Assembly (NCBI RefSeq): GCF_000384215.1
Contig: NZ_KB913032.1
Span: 2,559,665 to 2,623,664 of the forward strand
Reading direction: 5' to 3'
Length of the DNA stretch: 64,000 bases
From: Amycolatopsis alba DSM 44262
GTDB lineage: Bacteria; Actinomycetota; Actinomycetes; Mycobacteriales; Pseudonocardiaceae
Shown piece by piece: positions 9,789 to 18,685 of this stretch; the first letter of the stretch is position 1; each line of letters starts with the position of its first letter. A model generated the notes under the pieces. That model did not search any database. It was not told where the DNA came from and saw only the letters and a list, made by a program, of their open reading frames with translations. The translations under genes were made by a program, and so were the position numbers.

Positions 9789-9833
9789 CGAATGGGCCGC
9801 CCCGGACGGATTCCGTCCGGGGCGGCCCATTCG
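9789..9833 (-). terminator. Perfect hairpin terminator downstream of the MetN-like gene
   Basis: GAATGGGCCGCCCCGGACGGA at 9790-9810 is followed after one base by its exact complement at 9812-9832, giving a long GC-rich stem. It lies 8 bp after the stop of the MetN-like ATPase gene and upstream of ispE on the same strand, so it should separate the two transcripts. Confidence 0.7.
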
Positions 9834-9840
9834 TCAAGAA

Positions 9841-10863
9841 TCAGGCAGCGACGCCCTGCGGGCCGCGGACCGGGTGGGTCACGTGTCCACCGCGTTCGGC
9901 GATCCAGGCGAGCGCGGCGTCCGCACGCTCACCGCGCACACCGAGACGGAACCGGCCGACCGGCGTGTCGCCGATCCGGGTCAGGCCGCCTCCGATGGTG
10001 GCGAGCTCGACGTCGAAGCGACCTGCCGCCTCCGGCAGCAGCGCGCCGACCGATGCGAAGCCGACAAGCACGACATCCACCGCGCGGTCGTACTTCGAAG
10101 CCTGCGCCCGGCCGGTCTCGATCGAGGGCAGGAGCGCCTGCGCGGTCCGGCTGTTCGGGTCGGAGACCAAGTCGAGCACCGTTCCGCGTTCGATGATCGC
10201 CCCGGCCTCCAGAACCGCGACGTCGTCGCAGACACGGCGAACCACGCCGGCGTCGGGAGTGGTGAGCAGGACGGTGACTCCGAGCTCGGCACGCGCCCGG
10301 TCGAGCACGGTCAGGACCGCGCCGGACTCCTCGGGCTGCACACCCGCGGTCGGGTCGTCGGCCAAGAGCACGGACGGCCCGGCGGCCAGGGCCTTGGCGA
10401 TGGCCACCCGGCGCAGCTGCCCCTCGGACAGGTCGCCCGGCCGCTGCCCCGCTCGCGGGGTGAGCCCGACCAGGTCGAGCAGGTTACCGACGCGGTTGCG
10501 GCGCTGCGGCCCGTCGAGACCGAGCTGTTCGAGCGGCGACGCGATGTTGCCGGCGATGGTGCGCTCGGCGAGCAGCTCCGGTTTGGTGCTCACGACACCG
10601 ACCTGACGGCGGATTTCGCGCAGACGGCGGCCGTCAAGGGTCCCGGTGTTGAGCCCGTCGAGGCGAACGACGCCCCGGTCGGGACGCTCCTGAAGCCCGA
10701 TGCAACGAGCGAGGGTCGACTTGCCGGAGCCTGCCGGACCGACGACTCCGAACAGCGAGCCCGCTTGGATGTCCACGCTCACATCGCGCAGGGCGACGAC
10801 GGGATTTCCGTTGAGGGGAAAGGACTTGGACAGGTTTTCGACAGTGATCACGAAGGGCTCCAT
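9841..10863 (-). CDS. MetN-like ABC ATPase with NIL domain, degenerate catalytic motifs
   Basis: A 340-residue ABC ATPase with the MetN layout: cassette (residues 5-235) followed by a C-terminal ferredoxin-like NIL domain (about 260-330), which senses methionine in MetN. Walker A (GPAGSGKST, 42-50) is intact. The Q-loop Gln is replaced (VVSTKPEL), the signature is LSEGQ (145-149), the catalytic Glu after Walker B is Asp170 (LLADDP), and the switch His is Pro203 (LLTTPDAG). No MetI permease or MetQ lipoprotein gene lies nearby. A SAM riboswitch precedes it, supporting a methionine link. It may be a regulator or non-transporting ATPase, or a decaying gene. Confidence 0.8.
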   Translation of the reverse strand: MEPFVITVENLSKSFPLNGNPVVALRDVSVDIQAGSLFGVVGPAGSGKSTLARCIGLQERPDRGVVRLDGLNTGTLDGRRLREIRRQVGVVSTKPELLAERTIAGNIASPLEQLGLDGPQRRNRVGNLLDLVGLTPRAGQRPGDLSEGQLRRVAIAKALAAGPSVLLADDPTAGVQPEESGAVLTVLDRARAELGVTVLLTTPDAGVVRRVCDDVAVLEAGAIIERGTVLDLVSDPNSRTAQALLPSIETGRAQASKYDRAVDVVLVGFASVGALLPEAAGRFDVELATIGGGLTRIGDTPVGRFRLGVRGERADAALAWIAERGGHVTHPVRGPQGVAA

Positions 10864-11060
10864 GCAAATGGGGCGCTGCTTCTTTCGAGCGCGCCAACCG
10901 TCACCGAGTAGCCGTCCGAACGGACGGATTTCAGAGGTAAGGGAAGAGACTCAGGCAGTAACGGTGGAGCGTCGACACGCACTTACCGTGCGGCGACCTT
11001 CATCGACGACACGTCGCCTGGTCAGCAGGAGCGGGTGGGTGACCCTGTTCATTAGGCACA
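10864..11060 (-). other. Leader between SAM riboswitch and MetN-like start
   Basis: About 200 nt of untranslated leader on the minus strand. A short hairpin, CCGTCCG/CGGACGG at 10912-10927, lies about 50 nt before the ATG. It has no U-tract, so it may belong to the expression platform but is not an obvious terminator. No coding sequence is recognised. Confidence 0.4.
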
Positions 11061-11150
11061 GCCTCCATCGGTCCTGGCGGTAGCACCTGCCCTGTGGAGG
11101 GTGGTTGCTGCGACTTCGGCGAGCCAGGTCTCTCAGTCGCTCGGGATGGC
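11061..11150 (-). promoter_or_regulatory. SAM riboswitch (S-box, SAM-I type)
   Basis: Read on the minus strand, the element has the S-box order: P1 formed by CCATC (start) and GATGG (end); P2 by GCGACT and AGTCGC around GAGAGACCTGGCTCGCCGA; the invariant GCAACC joining strand; P3 (ACCCT...AGGG); then AGGTGCTA and CCAGGACC closing P4. The conserved bases occur in the right order and spacing. It should turn down the downstream MetN-like gene when S-adenosylmethionine is plentiful. A weak promoter candidate (TTGCTT, 18 nt, TTTACT) lies immediately upstream, at about 11160-11190. Confidence 0.85.
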
Positions 11151-11399
11151 TCACTGAGTAAAACCGATCCCACTGGATGAAAGCAAGCGCGTAGGCGCAG
11201 ATCACACGTCTGGTCGCGTCCATGATACAGGATCTGCTGTCCACATTATGGAACGACACTAGCCGTCCCTGTGTTATGGCGGGGCCCCTGCCTGCTAAGA
11301 CAGGTCTGGATCATGCAGATCGAGGAGAGGACTTACGCTTTCGTGCTGACATCGACCGGCACGCGTTCTCGAGGTACCGGTCACATCTGCCACAGGTGG

Positions 11400-12236
11400 T
11401 CAGCCTGCTGCAGCGGCGATCCGGACGAACTGATGAACATCCAACTGCTCGCCGCGGGTCTTGGGGTCGATACCCGCCTTCTCGAGCAACTCGCCCGCGC
11501 GATCGGCGGAACCCGCCCATGACGCCAATGCCGCGCGCAAGGTCTTCCGCCGCTGCGAGAAGGCGGCGTCGACCACCGCGAACAGCCGCTCCCTGGCCAC
11601 AGACCACACCAAGTCACCTCGCTCGAAAGCGACCAGCGCGGAGTCCACGTTCGGAACAGGCCAGAAGACCGCACGGGGCACTGCGGCGACCTTGCGCGCC
11701 TTGCCGTACCACGCGAGCTTGACGCTGGGCACGCCATAAGTCCGGCTTCCAGGGCCTGCCGCCATTCGGTCCGCGACCTCGGTCTGGACCATCACGAGAC
11801 CACTGGTCAGCGACGGCAGCTCGGCGAGCAGGTGGAGCACGACGGGAACGGCGACGTTGTACGGCAGATTCGCGACGAGCGCCGTCGGTCGCGCAGGCAG
11901 GTCGTCCGCCGTGATCCGCAGTGCGTCCGCCCCGACGACCTTCAGCCGCTCGGCCCCGCCTCGCTCGGCCACGGTGTTCGGCAACCGCCCCGCCAGTACA
12001 GGGTCGATTTCGACCGCGACGACTTCGGCACCGGTCGCGAGCAGGCCAAGCGTCAGCGAGCCGAGGCCCGGCCCGACTTCCAGTACGACGTCGCCTTCGC
12101 CGATCCCCGAAAGGTCGACGATGCGGCGCACCGTGTTGGGGTCGTGCACGAAATTCTGGCCGAGCTTCTTGGTCGGACGTACGTCCAGCTCGGCCGCCAA
12201 CGCCCTGATCTCCGCAGGCCCGAGCAGTTCAGTCAC
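11400..12236 (-). CDS. rsmA: 16S rRNA (adenine1518/1519-N6)-dimethyltransferase
   Basis: A 278-residue KsgA/RsmA that dimethylates A1518 and A1519 of 16S rRNA. Near the start is [21 protein letters not shown] motif I is [16 protein letters not shown], and the catalytic motif is [10 protein letters not shown] (NLPY). The GTG at 12236 matches the expected N-terminus [13 protein letters not shown]; the frame is open further upstream without similarity. Its place next to rpfB, and with ispE further on, matches mycobacterial order (Rv1009-Rv1011). Confidence 0.95.
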   Translation of the reverse strand: MTELLGPAEIRALAAELDVRPTKKLGQNFVHDPNTVRRIVDLSGIGEGDVVLEVGPGLGSLTLGLLATGAEVVAVEIDPVLAGRLPNTVAERGGAERLKVVGADALRITADDLPARPTALVANLPYNVAVPVVLHLLAELPSLTSGLVMVQTEVADRMAAGPGSRTYGVPSVKLAWYGKARKVAAVPRAVFWPVPNVDSALVAFERGDLVWSVARERLFAVVDAAFSQRRKTLRAALASWAGSADRAGELLEKAGIDPKTRGEQLDVHQFVRIAAAAG

Positions 12237-12427
12237 TTGACGATCGTAGCCAGCCCCCCTGAGCCTCGGCTGGCGGCCGCGACTCGCCCCCATCACCCTT
12301 CCGACGGTTCCCATCTGCACGCGTTCCACTTCAGGGTGATGGGCACAAATTCGCACTGCCGGAGCGTAATGATCATTCACCCGATCGATACCGTGCACTC
12401 GTTCGAATCTGGCCCGACAATCGAGGG

Positions 12428-13450
12428 ATGACCAGCACAAACACTCCCAAGACCTTCCCGCTGAACCTGCCGGAAGGTGACGCCGATCTGCTCCTCGACG
12501 AGTTGCAGACACGGCTACGCGAAGGGCGGCGTCTAGCCGCCGAAGTCGGCCAGATCCTGGCCGAGATCGAGTCACGTGGTGTCCGAGGCCTATTCGGGCA
12601 CAACTCGATCGCCGTCTTCTACGAGCATGTTGCCCGTGTCCCCCGAGCGGAGGCACAGAAGGTGACTCGTCGGGCGCTGGCGCTCAACTCGAGACGTGCG
12701 CGCGACGGGACATCGACTCAACCCGTCGCGCCCTTGACCGGAGTCGCGGCCGCGACCGGCGCGCTGGCCGAGGCCGGCATCGACCGGATCGTCACCGTCA
12801 TGCGGAAGCTGCCCGAACACGTCGCCGCAAACGTGCGGCTTGACGAGGAGAAGAACCTGGTCGATCTCGCCAGCGTCGCAAGACCACGCGATGTCACGAT
12901 GGCCGGGACAGACCTGCTTGCACGGCTGGACCCGGATGGGAGCTCCACCGAGGACCCCACGCCGAAACGCGAGCGGAGTGAATTCTGGTTGCGCCAGAAA
13001 CGAACCGGCCGCTGGGACATGCGCGGGAACCTCGACCCGGAGACAGGCGCCCGCCTGACCGCGCTTCTGGTGCCACGGGCGTACCCGGCCTCAGGCGTGG
13101 AAGCCGACAGTCGCACACCGGCGGAGAGACGCGGTGACGCTTTCACAGAGATCGTCGAGCTTGCGGAAAGCGGACCGGATATCCCGTTGCCTCGGCAGGC
13201 CCCGCAACAGGCCACCGAGGAGCCTCGGGCCACAGACCCGGCCAAGAAACCCGCACCCCGACCCAAGGCCACCCAGGCACGGTCACAGGGCTACCCAAGC
13301 CCACACCGCAGCGACGGCGGGGTTCGAGACGGCAGCGCGCCCGAACGATCCCAGAATGTGGCCCAGAGGCGCCCTACGCGTTGGTGGGCACGGCTGTCGA
13401 GGCAGAGATCCGAGAACGCTACGCAACCACAGAAGCCCTTAACGGCCTGA
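12428..13450 (+). CDS. DUF222 (13E12-type) protein lacking its HNH nuclease domain
   Basis: A 340-residue protein whose first ~250 residues match the DUF222 domain ([46 protein letters not shown]). In intact family members this is followed by a C-terminal HNH endonuclease with paired Cys/His. Here the rest is Pro/Arg/Gln-rich low-complexity sequence with no HNH, and another frame is open beyond 13381, suggesting frameshift and decay. It sits on the plus strand inside a minus-strand conserved cluster, between rsmA and rpfB, as expected for a late insertion. The start has no well-spaced ribosome-binding site. Probably non-functional as a nuclease. Confidence 0.65.
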   Translation: MTSTNTPKTFPLNLPEGDADLLLDELQTRLREGRRLAAEVGQILAEIESRGVRGLFGHNSIAVFYEHVARVPRAEAQKVTRRALALNSRRARDGTSTQPVAPLTGVAAATGALAEAGIDRIVTVMRKLPEHVAANVRLDEEKNLVDLASVARPRDVTMAGTDLLARLDPDGSSTEDPTPKRERSEFWLRQKRTGRWDMRGNLDPETGARLTALLVPRAYPASGVEADSRTPAERRGDAFTEIVELAESGPDIPLPRQAPQQATEEPRATDPAKKPAPRPKATQARSQGYPSPHRSDGGVRDGSAPERSQNVAQRRPTRWWARLSRQRSENATQPQKPLTA

Positions 13451-13510
13451 AGGCCACCTTGCGGGCGGAAACCCACATGATGACCTTCAGGAAAGGAGAC
13501 TTATCTGGCG

Positions 13511-14968
13511 TCAGGCCTTCTTGCCACAGTGCGGCCAAGCGCCGTAGCCACCGCGGCTGTCACGGACCTTCTCAGCGACAGCGATCTGCTGGGCCTTGCT
13601 GGCCTGGTGCGGGTAAGCGGCGTACTGCGAGCCACCGTAGGCATCCCAGGTGCTCTTGTTGAACTGCAGGCCACCGTAGTAGCCGTTGCCGGTGTTGGCG
13701 GCCCAGTTGCCGGTGGACTCGCACTGCGCGATGCGGTCCCAGGCACCGGCGTCACCGATGACCGGATCGGCGGGCTTCTTCGTACCGACCTTAATGATCT
13801 TGGGCTTGGCCTCGGTGATGACCTCTTCCGAGACTTTCTCGCGGCCGACCTCTTTGCCGTTGCGCTTGGTGACCTTGTAGGTCACGGTCTTCTGGCCAGG
13901 GGTGCCTGGGTCCTCGACCTTGGTCTTGCCCTTTTCGAGCTCCGGGTCGTCGACCTTCTGCTCGGGCGGCGCGATGTCCTCGTTCTGCTTGACCATGGTG
14001 ACGCCGGTCCGGCTGATGTGGACCTCGGCACCATCGACCAGCTTGACGTCGAGGCCGCCCACGGCCTCATCGTCCGGGCCGAGAGTCATCCGGACCTCAC
14101 CGAGGAATTCCTTGGTGGTGACCGAGTTGGTCTGAACCTTGTGCGGTTCGTTCGCGCCGTCGAAGACGGTGATGTTCTTGAGGGTCTTGACCTCGACGGT
14201 GGTGCCTTCGAGCGGGAGCTCGCCGTTCTGCGGCATCGAGGTCCAGGTGCCGGACTTCGCAAGATCGGAACGGCCGAGCTGGTTCAGGGCCTCGCTGAGG
14301 TTGGTCGCGCGGACCCAGGACTCCTGCTGCGGTGCGCCGTCGACGATCAGGTTCAGCTTGCGGCCGCGCTCCAGCTTGATGACGCCGCCGTCGCCCACCT
14401 CGGCCTGCGGCGAGGGCGAGAGCGAGTCGTGCGCGCCGACCGAAAGACCGGCGTCCTCGAGGACCTCGCCGACCGTGTCGCCGAAGCTGTGGACGGTCTG
14501 CTGCTTGCCGTCGATGTCGAGTGTGACGCTCTTGTTCATCGCCATCGCGGCCGCGCCGCCACCACCGAGGGTGAGCAGCACCGCCATGACGGTTCCCTTG
14601 AGGAAACGCTTCTTCCAGACGCGGGTCGCGCTCGAGATGACCTCGTCCTTGGTCGCGACCTTCATCGGCGCGCCCGCGGTGCGGTCCTCGGCCACCTCGT
14701 CCGGAATGACGATCGGCGGGAGCATGGTGGTCTCGGCGCTGATGAGGCGGATCAGCTCGTCGACATCGACGTCGATCTCGGCCATCAAGGCGTCGGCGTC
14801 GGGGCCGAGCGCGGCGAGGACGTCCTGATGCGTGATGCGCGGGTCGTCGGAGTAGTCCAGCTCGCCGTACTGAGTGTCGCGGTCGAGCACGGCAACCGAA
14901 CCGGCGGAAGCGAAGGTGTTCGTCTCTGCGCCGAGGCGCGAGCCATCCTGCCTACTGCTACCAGTCAC
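13511..14968 (-). CDS. rpfB: Resuscitation-promoting factor RpfB
   Basis: A 485-residue cell-wall lytic transglycosylase. Order: a cytoplasmic N-terminal extension of about 118 residues, a transmembrane segment ([20 protein letters not shown]), three DUF348 repeats, a G5 domain (ending near [20 protein letters not shown]), then the Rpf catalytic domain ([14 protein letters not shown] with the catalytic Glu, [13 protein letters not shown]). It cleaves peptidoglycan glycan strands and promotes regrowth from dormancy. The GTG at 14968 follows AAAGGGA. Mycobacterial RpfB also has the DUF348/G5 plan, but the long acidic cytoplasmic region here is larger than usual. Confidence 0.95.
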   Translation of the reverse strand: MTGSSRQDGSRLGAETNTFASAGSVAVLDRDTQYGELDYSDDPRITHQDVLAALGPDADALMAEIDVDVDELIRLISAETTMLPPIVIPDEVAEDRTAGAPMKVATKDEVISSATRVWKKRFLKGTVMAVLLTLGGGGAAAMAMNKSVTLDIDGKQQTVHSFGDTVGEVLEDAGLSVGAHDSLSPSPQAEVGDGGVIKLERGRKLNLIVDGAPQQESWVRATNLSEALNQLGRSDLAKSGTWTSMPQNGELPLEGTTVEVKTLKNITVFDGANEPHKVQTNSVTTKEFLGEVRMTLGPDDEAVGGLDVKLVDGAEVHISRTGVTMVKQNEDIAPPEQKVDDPELEKGKTKVEDPGTPGQKTVTYKVTKRNGKEVGREKVSEEVITEAKPKIIKVGTKKPADPVIGDAGAWDRIAQCESTGNWAANTGNGYYGGLQFNKSTWDAYGGSQYAAYPHQASKAQQIAVAEKVRDSRGGYGAWPHCGKKA

Positions 14969-15303
14969 TGGGTCGTTCCCTTTCCCAAGACGTCGAGGAG
15001 CTCGACAACCGCTCCACTACGTCCTTCGTCTCGATGCGCACTTCGGCACACCTCTAGAAGTCCGACACCCGCAGTCAGCGCCATCGTCACGGTTCCAGGC
15101 CGTACCGCTCCTGGTTCCGCTTCCCCGACGTGCACTGACGTGACTGTGGGCGTAACAGCCGGAAACCGCATGAGCGGGTACCGACCGGCACGATCACGGG
15201 ACAGTAACGAACCTCGGCGGGTTGCGCAAACACCCCCCGGAGTGTCGTGACGTTGGTCACTCATCAGAGTGGACCACTGCTGATCACTAATGTCGCAATC
15301 CGT
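14969..15303 (-). other. rpfB upstream region
   Basis: About 335 nt between tatD and rpfB, both on the minus strand, with no gene seen. An imperfect palindrome centred on AGTGG-A-CCACT spans 15264-15283 and could be an operator. I looked for the c-di-AMP (ydaO) riboswitch found before some actinomycete rpf genes and did not see its conserved core. Confidence 0.35.
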
Positions 15304-16140
15304 TCAACTGGCGGTGACTGTCGGCAAACGGAAGACCCGCTCAGCGGTCACTCGCACCGATTCGGCCACCTCGTGCACCGCCTCACCCCTGAACGAGGCG
15401 AGGTGACGAACGGTGTAGGCGGCGCAGTAGGGCTCGTTCGGCCGCCCACGGAACGGATGGGGGGTCAGAAACGGCGCGTCCGTTTCAACGAGGTACTGGC
15501 CGGCCGGAACGATGCGTGCCGCCTCATGCAGCCCACGCGCGTTGCGGAAGCTGACCGTTCCCGCGAAAGACAGGACGTAACCCGCGTCGATGCACCTTCG
15601 CGCGATGTGCTCGTCCCCCGAGAAGCAATGGAAGACGACCTGTTCGGGCGCGCCTTCCTCCTCGAGGATCCGCAGGACGTCGTCGTGAGCGTCTCGATCG
15701 TGGATCATCAGGGGCTTCCCGATCCGCTTGGCGAGATCGATGTGCCACCGGAAGGCGTCCTGCTGGGCATCGTGGGGCGAGTAGTCCCAGTAATAGTCGA
15801 GGCCGGTCTCGCCGACGGCGACCACTCTGGACTCTTTCGCGAGACTCTCCACTTCGGATTTCTCGGATTCGCCGAAATCCTTGGTGCGCGTGGGATGAAT
15901 CGCGACGGCTGCCCAGACCCGACGGTCCCAAGTGGACGCTTGCGCGGCCCAGCGAGCAGCAGCGAGATCGTCCGCGACGGTGATCACCCGCGAAACACCG
16001 GCGCGTTCGGCGCGATCGACCATGGCTGTCACATCAGCCGCGGTGACCGCGCCGCACGCGTCGAGGTGGGTGTGCGCGTCCACCACCGAAACCGGCAGCC
16101 TGTCCGGGATCGGCGGCAGTTCCTTCTTCTCTGCACCCAT
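15304..16140 (-). CDS. tatD: TatD-family metal-dependent DNase
   Basis: A 278-residue TIM-barrel hydrolase. Metal ligands are visible in VVDAHTHLDACG (HxH), VGETGLDYYW (Glu), FHCFSGDEH (His) and VETDAPFLTPHPFRG (Asp). The family has 3'-5' exonuclease or deoxyribonuclease activity and a proposed role in DNA repair. It ends 7 bp downstream of the metG start region and is transcribed with metG; metG-tatD-rpfB-rsmA is the standard actinomycete order. Confidence 0.92.
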   Translation of the reverse strand: MGAEKKELPPIPDRLPVSVVDAHTHLDACGAVTAADVTAMVDRAERAGVSRVITVADDLAAARWAAQASTWDRRVWAAVAIHPTRTKDFGESEKSEVESLAKESRVVAVGETGLDYYWDYSPHDAQQDAFRWHIDLAKRIGKPLMIHDRDAHDDVLRILEEEGAPEQVVFHCFSGDEHIARRCIDAGYVLSFAGTVSFRNARGLHEAARIVPAGQYLVETDAPFLTPHPFRGRPNEPYCAAYTVRHLASFRGEAVHEVAESVRVTAERVFRLPTVTAS

Positions 16141-16147
16141 CAGATGA

Positions 16148-17941
16148 TCATTTCGAGATCGGCGCCCACTCCGGACCGGTCTCGCCTAGTTCCGGGTCGA
16201 GCTTGGCGAACAGCGGGGTCGGCTTCTCCAGCGGCTTGCCGACCTCGATCGGCACGGACTTCCAGCGCGCCTGCTCGGTCTTGTAGTCCCCGGTGATGAT
16301 GGGGTTGATCCGGCCGGGGATGTCGAGGTCCTCGACTTCCTGAAGCTCGGGCTGAGCCGCCCAGACACCGGTGCCGCCGAGCGCTTCGTGCACCTTCTGT
16401 GCCGAGTGGGGCAGGAAGGGGGTCAGCAGCGTGTTGGCGTCCGACACGACCTGCAGCGCGGTGTGCAGGACGCTGTCGCGGCGAGCCGGGTCGTCCTTGA
16501 GTTTCCAGGGCTCCTGGTCGGAGAGGTATCGGTTCGCGGCGGTGACGACGCGCATGGCCTCGCTCGCCGCGGCCTTGAACCGGGACCGCTGGAGGTGGGC
16601 GCCGGCGGTGTCGAACGCCTTGCGGGAAAGCTCCTTGAGCTCCTCGTCGGCGGCCGCGGGGGCGTCGGGACGCGGAATGGCGCCGACGTTCTTGTGGGCC
16701 ATGGAGATGGACCGGTTGACGAGGTTGCCCCACTCGTTGGCCAGCTCGAAGTTGGTCCGCCGGACGAACTCGTCCCAGGTGAAGTCGGTGTCCTGGGTCT
16801 CGGGACCCGCGACCGAGATGAAGTACCGCAGGGTGTCCGGCCCGAACTCGCGAAGGAAGTCGTGGACGTAGATGACCGTTCCGCGCGAGGTCGAGAACTT
16901 CGAGCCGCTCATCGTGAGGAACTCACTGGAAACGATCTCGTCGGGCAGGTGCAGCTTGCCGTACTTGCCGGGCACGCCGCCCCGGTCGCCTTCGCCGTTG
17001 TGCCCGAACAGCAGGGCAGGCCAGATCTGGGCATGGAAGGTGATGTTGTCCTTGCCCATGAAGTAGTAGGAGCGGGCGTCCGGGTTGCTCCACCACTCCT
17101 GCCAGGCGTCCGGGTTTCCGGATCGGCGCGCCCATTCGACGCTCGCCGAGAAGTAGCCGATGACCGCGTCGAACCAGACGTAGAAGCGCTTCATCGGCTG
17201 ATCGCGCCAGCCGTCGAGTGGGATCTTCACGCCCCAGTCGAGGTCGCGGGTGATCGGCCGCGGACGCATGTCGTCGATGAGGTTCTTGGTGAAGTTGAGG
17301 ACGTTCGGGCGCCAGTCGGTCTTGCTGGACAGCCACTTGCCCAAGGTCTCGACGAACGCGGACAGGTCGAGGAAGTAGTGCTCGGTCTCGACGAACTTCG
17401 GCGTTTCACCGTTGATCCGGGACTTCGGGTTGATCAGCTCCGCGGCGTCGAGCTGATTGCCGCAGTTGTCGCACTGGTCACCGCGCGCACCGTCGTAGCC
17501 ACAGATCGGGCAGGTGCCCTCGATGTAGCGGTCGGGCAGGGTGCGGCCGGTCGAAGGGCTGATCGCGCCACGCGTGGTCTTGGGAACGACGTAGCCGTTG
17601 CGGTGCAGCGCGAGAAAGATCTGCTGCGTGACGTCGGCGTGGTTACCCGTGGTGGTACGGGTGAACAGGTCGTAGGTGAGGCCGAGTCCCTGCAGGTCCT
17701 GGCCGATCTGGCGGGTGTACTTGTCGGCGGTCTGCTGGGAGGTGAGGCCTTCGTTGTCGGCCTGGACGGTGATCGGGGTGCCGTGTTCGTCGGTACCGGA
17801 CACCATGAGCACCCGGTTGCCGGCCATTCGCTGGTAGCGGGAGAAGACGTCGGACGGGACGCCGAATCCGGACACGTGGCCGATGTGGCGGGGGCCGTTG
17901 GCGTAGGGCCAGGCCACCGCAGTCAACACTGGGGTGCTCAT
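16148..17941 (-). CDS. metG: Methionyl-tRNA synthetase
   Basis: A 597-residue class I synthetase. The HIGH motif is in [14 protein letters not shown], the zinc knuckle is [17 protein letters not shown], and the KMSKS-equivalent loop is [10 protein letters not shown], as in other KFSTS-type MetRS. The anticodon-binding helical domain follows. There is no C-terminal tRNA-binding (EMAP-like) domain, normal for this actinomycete type. It charges tRNA-Met and initiator tRNA. The PadR gene starts 63 bp away on the opposite strand. Confidence 0.96.
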   Translation of the reverse strand: MSTPVLTAVAWPYANGPRHIGHVSGFGVPSDVFSRYQRMAGNRVLMVSGTDEHGTPITVQADNEGLTSQQTADKYTRQIGQDLQGLGLTYDLFTRTTTGNHADVTQQIFLALHRNGYVVPKTTRGAISPSTGRTLPDRYIEGTCPICGYDGARGDQCDNCGNQLDAAELINPKSRINGETPKFVETEHYFLDLSAFVETLGKWLSSKTDWRPNVLNFTKNLIDDMRPRPITRDLDWGVKIPLDGWRDQPMKRFYVWFDAVIGYFSASVEWARRSGNPDAWQEWWSNPDARSYYFMGKDNITFHAQIWPALLFGHNGEGDRGGVPGKYGKLHLPDEIVSSEFLTMSGSKFSTSRGTVIYVHDFLREFGPDTLRYFISVAGPETQDTDFTWDEFVRRTNFELANEWGNLVNRSISMAHKNVGAIPRPDAPAAADEELKELSRKAFDTAGAHLQRSRFKAAASEAMRVVTAANRYLSDQEPWKLKDDPARRDSVLHTALQVVSDANTLLTPFLPHSAQKVHEALGGTGVWAAQPELQEVEDLDIPGRINPIITGDYKTEQARWKSVPIEVGKPLEKPTPLFAKLDPELGETGPEWAPISK

Positions 17942-18003
17942 GCTTGTTTAGCCTACGGACGTCGTCTAAGGCATTGTTGTCCGGGAGAGGATCGGAGGCC
18001 TCG

Positions 18004-18597
18004 GTGTCCGCCACGCGTCTGCTGGTGCTGGGTGTCGTGCGCATGTACGGGAAGGCACACGGCTACCAGGTCCGGCGCGAGCTTCTTTCGTGGGCGGCCG
18101 ACAAGTGGGGCAATGTCCAGCCGGGTTCGATCTATCACGCGCTGAAGAAGATGACGGCCGACGGCCTCCTGGAGCAGGTAGAGGACGCCGAAGCGGGCAG
18201 TGGACCCGACAGGGTCGCGTACAGGCTGACCGAAGACGGTGAAACCGAATTCGTCGTGCAGCTCGGCAGGGCGTTGTCGAGCGACGACGCGACCGGGTAC
18301 TCGCTGTCGGCGGCGATCACCTTCATGCCGACTCTTCCTCGACCGCAGGTGCTGGCCCTGTTGAAACAGCAGCTGGCGAATATGGAAGCGCATGCCCAAT
18401 CGACCCACTACGCCCGAGAGCACGCCGTCGATCTGGGGAAGCCTCCGCACGTGAGCGAGCTGTACCGCCTGTGGAGCGCGCACGCGGAGGCGAACGTGTC
18501 CTGGATGAGGGATCTGATCGGCCGTCTGGAAGCCGGCGACTACGTGATGGCCGGCGAAGGCGACGACGAGGCCGTGTTCGGCACGCCACCCAAGTAA
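18004..18597 (+). CDS. PadR-family transcriptional regulator
   Basis: A 197-residue regulator. The N-terminal winged helix (LLVLGVVRMYGKAHGYQVRREL; VQPGSIYHALKKMTADGLLEQV) is classic PadR, followed by an Vir-type helical C-terminal domain for dimerisation. The GTG at 18004 is chosen because GGAGG lies 5 bases upstream; the open frame continues upstream. It lies directly before an ABC exporter operon and between it and the gene are two palindromic sites, so it most likely represses the exporter and responds to its substrate. Confidence 0.9.
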   Translation: MSATRLLVLGVVRMYGKAHGYQVRRELLSWAADKWGNVQPGSIYHALKKMTADGLLEQVEDAEAGSGPDRVAYRLTEDGETEFVVQLGRALSSDDATGYSLSAAITFMPTLPRPQVLALLKQQLANMEAHAQSTHYAREHAVDLGKPPHVSELYRLWSAHAEANVSWMRDLIGRLEAGDYVMAGEGDDEAVFGTPPK

Positions 18598-18611
18598 TCA
18601 AATTTGACTAC
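18595..18611. promoter_or_regulatory. PadR operator candidate 1
   Basis: TAATCAAA-A-TTTGACTA, a near-perfect palindrome (one mismatch) that overlaps the PadR stop codon. It shares the core TCAAA/TTTGA with the second site about 51 bp downstream. Confidence 0.55.
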
Positions 18612-18641
18612 GGAACGACTCCTAGGGCACAGTGCGTCCGT

Positions 18642-18667
18642 CAGCTAGTCAAGTTTGACTAGCTGAG
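18642..18667. promoter_or_regulatory. PadR operator candidate 2
   Basis: Perfect 12-bp inverted repeat TCAGCTAGTCAA-GT-TTGACTAGCTGA located 19 bp before the ABC ATPase start, in the position expected to block transcription. The centre-to-centre distance to site 1 is about five helical turns, so both would lie on the same face of the DNA. Confidence 0.7.
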
Positions 18668-18685
18668 CATCGGAAGGGAGTAGAC

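Noticed and set aside
14969..15303. c-di-AMP (ydaO) riboswitch before rpfB.
   Set aside because: The conserved core elements were not found in the leader on the minus strand.
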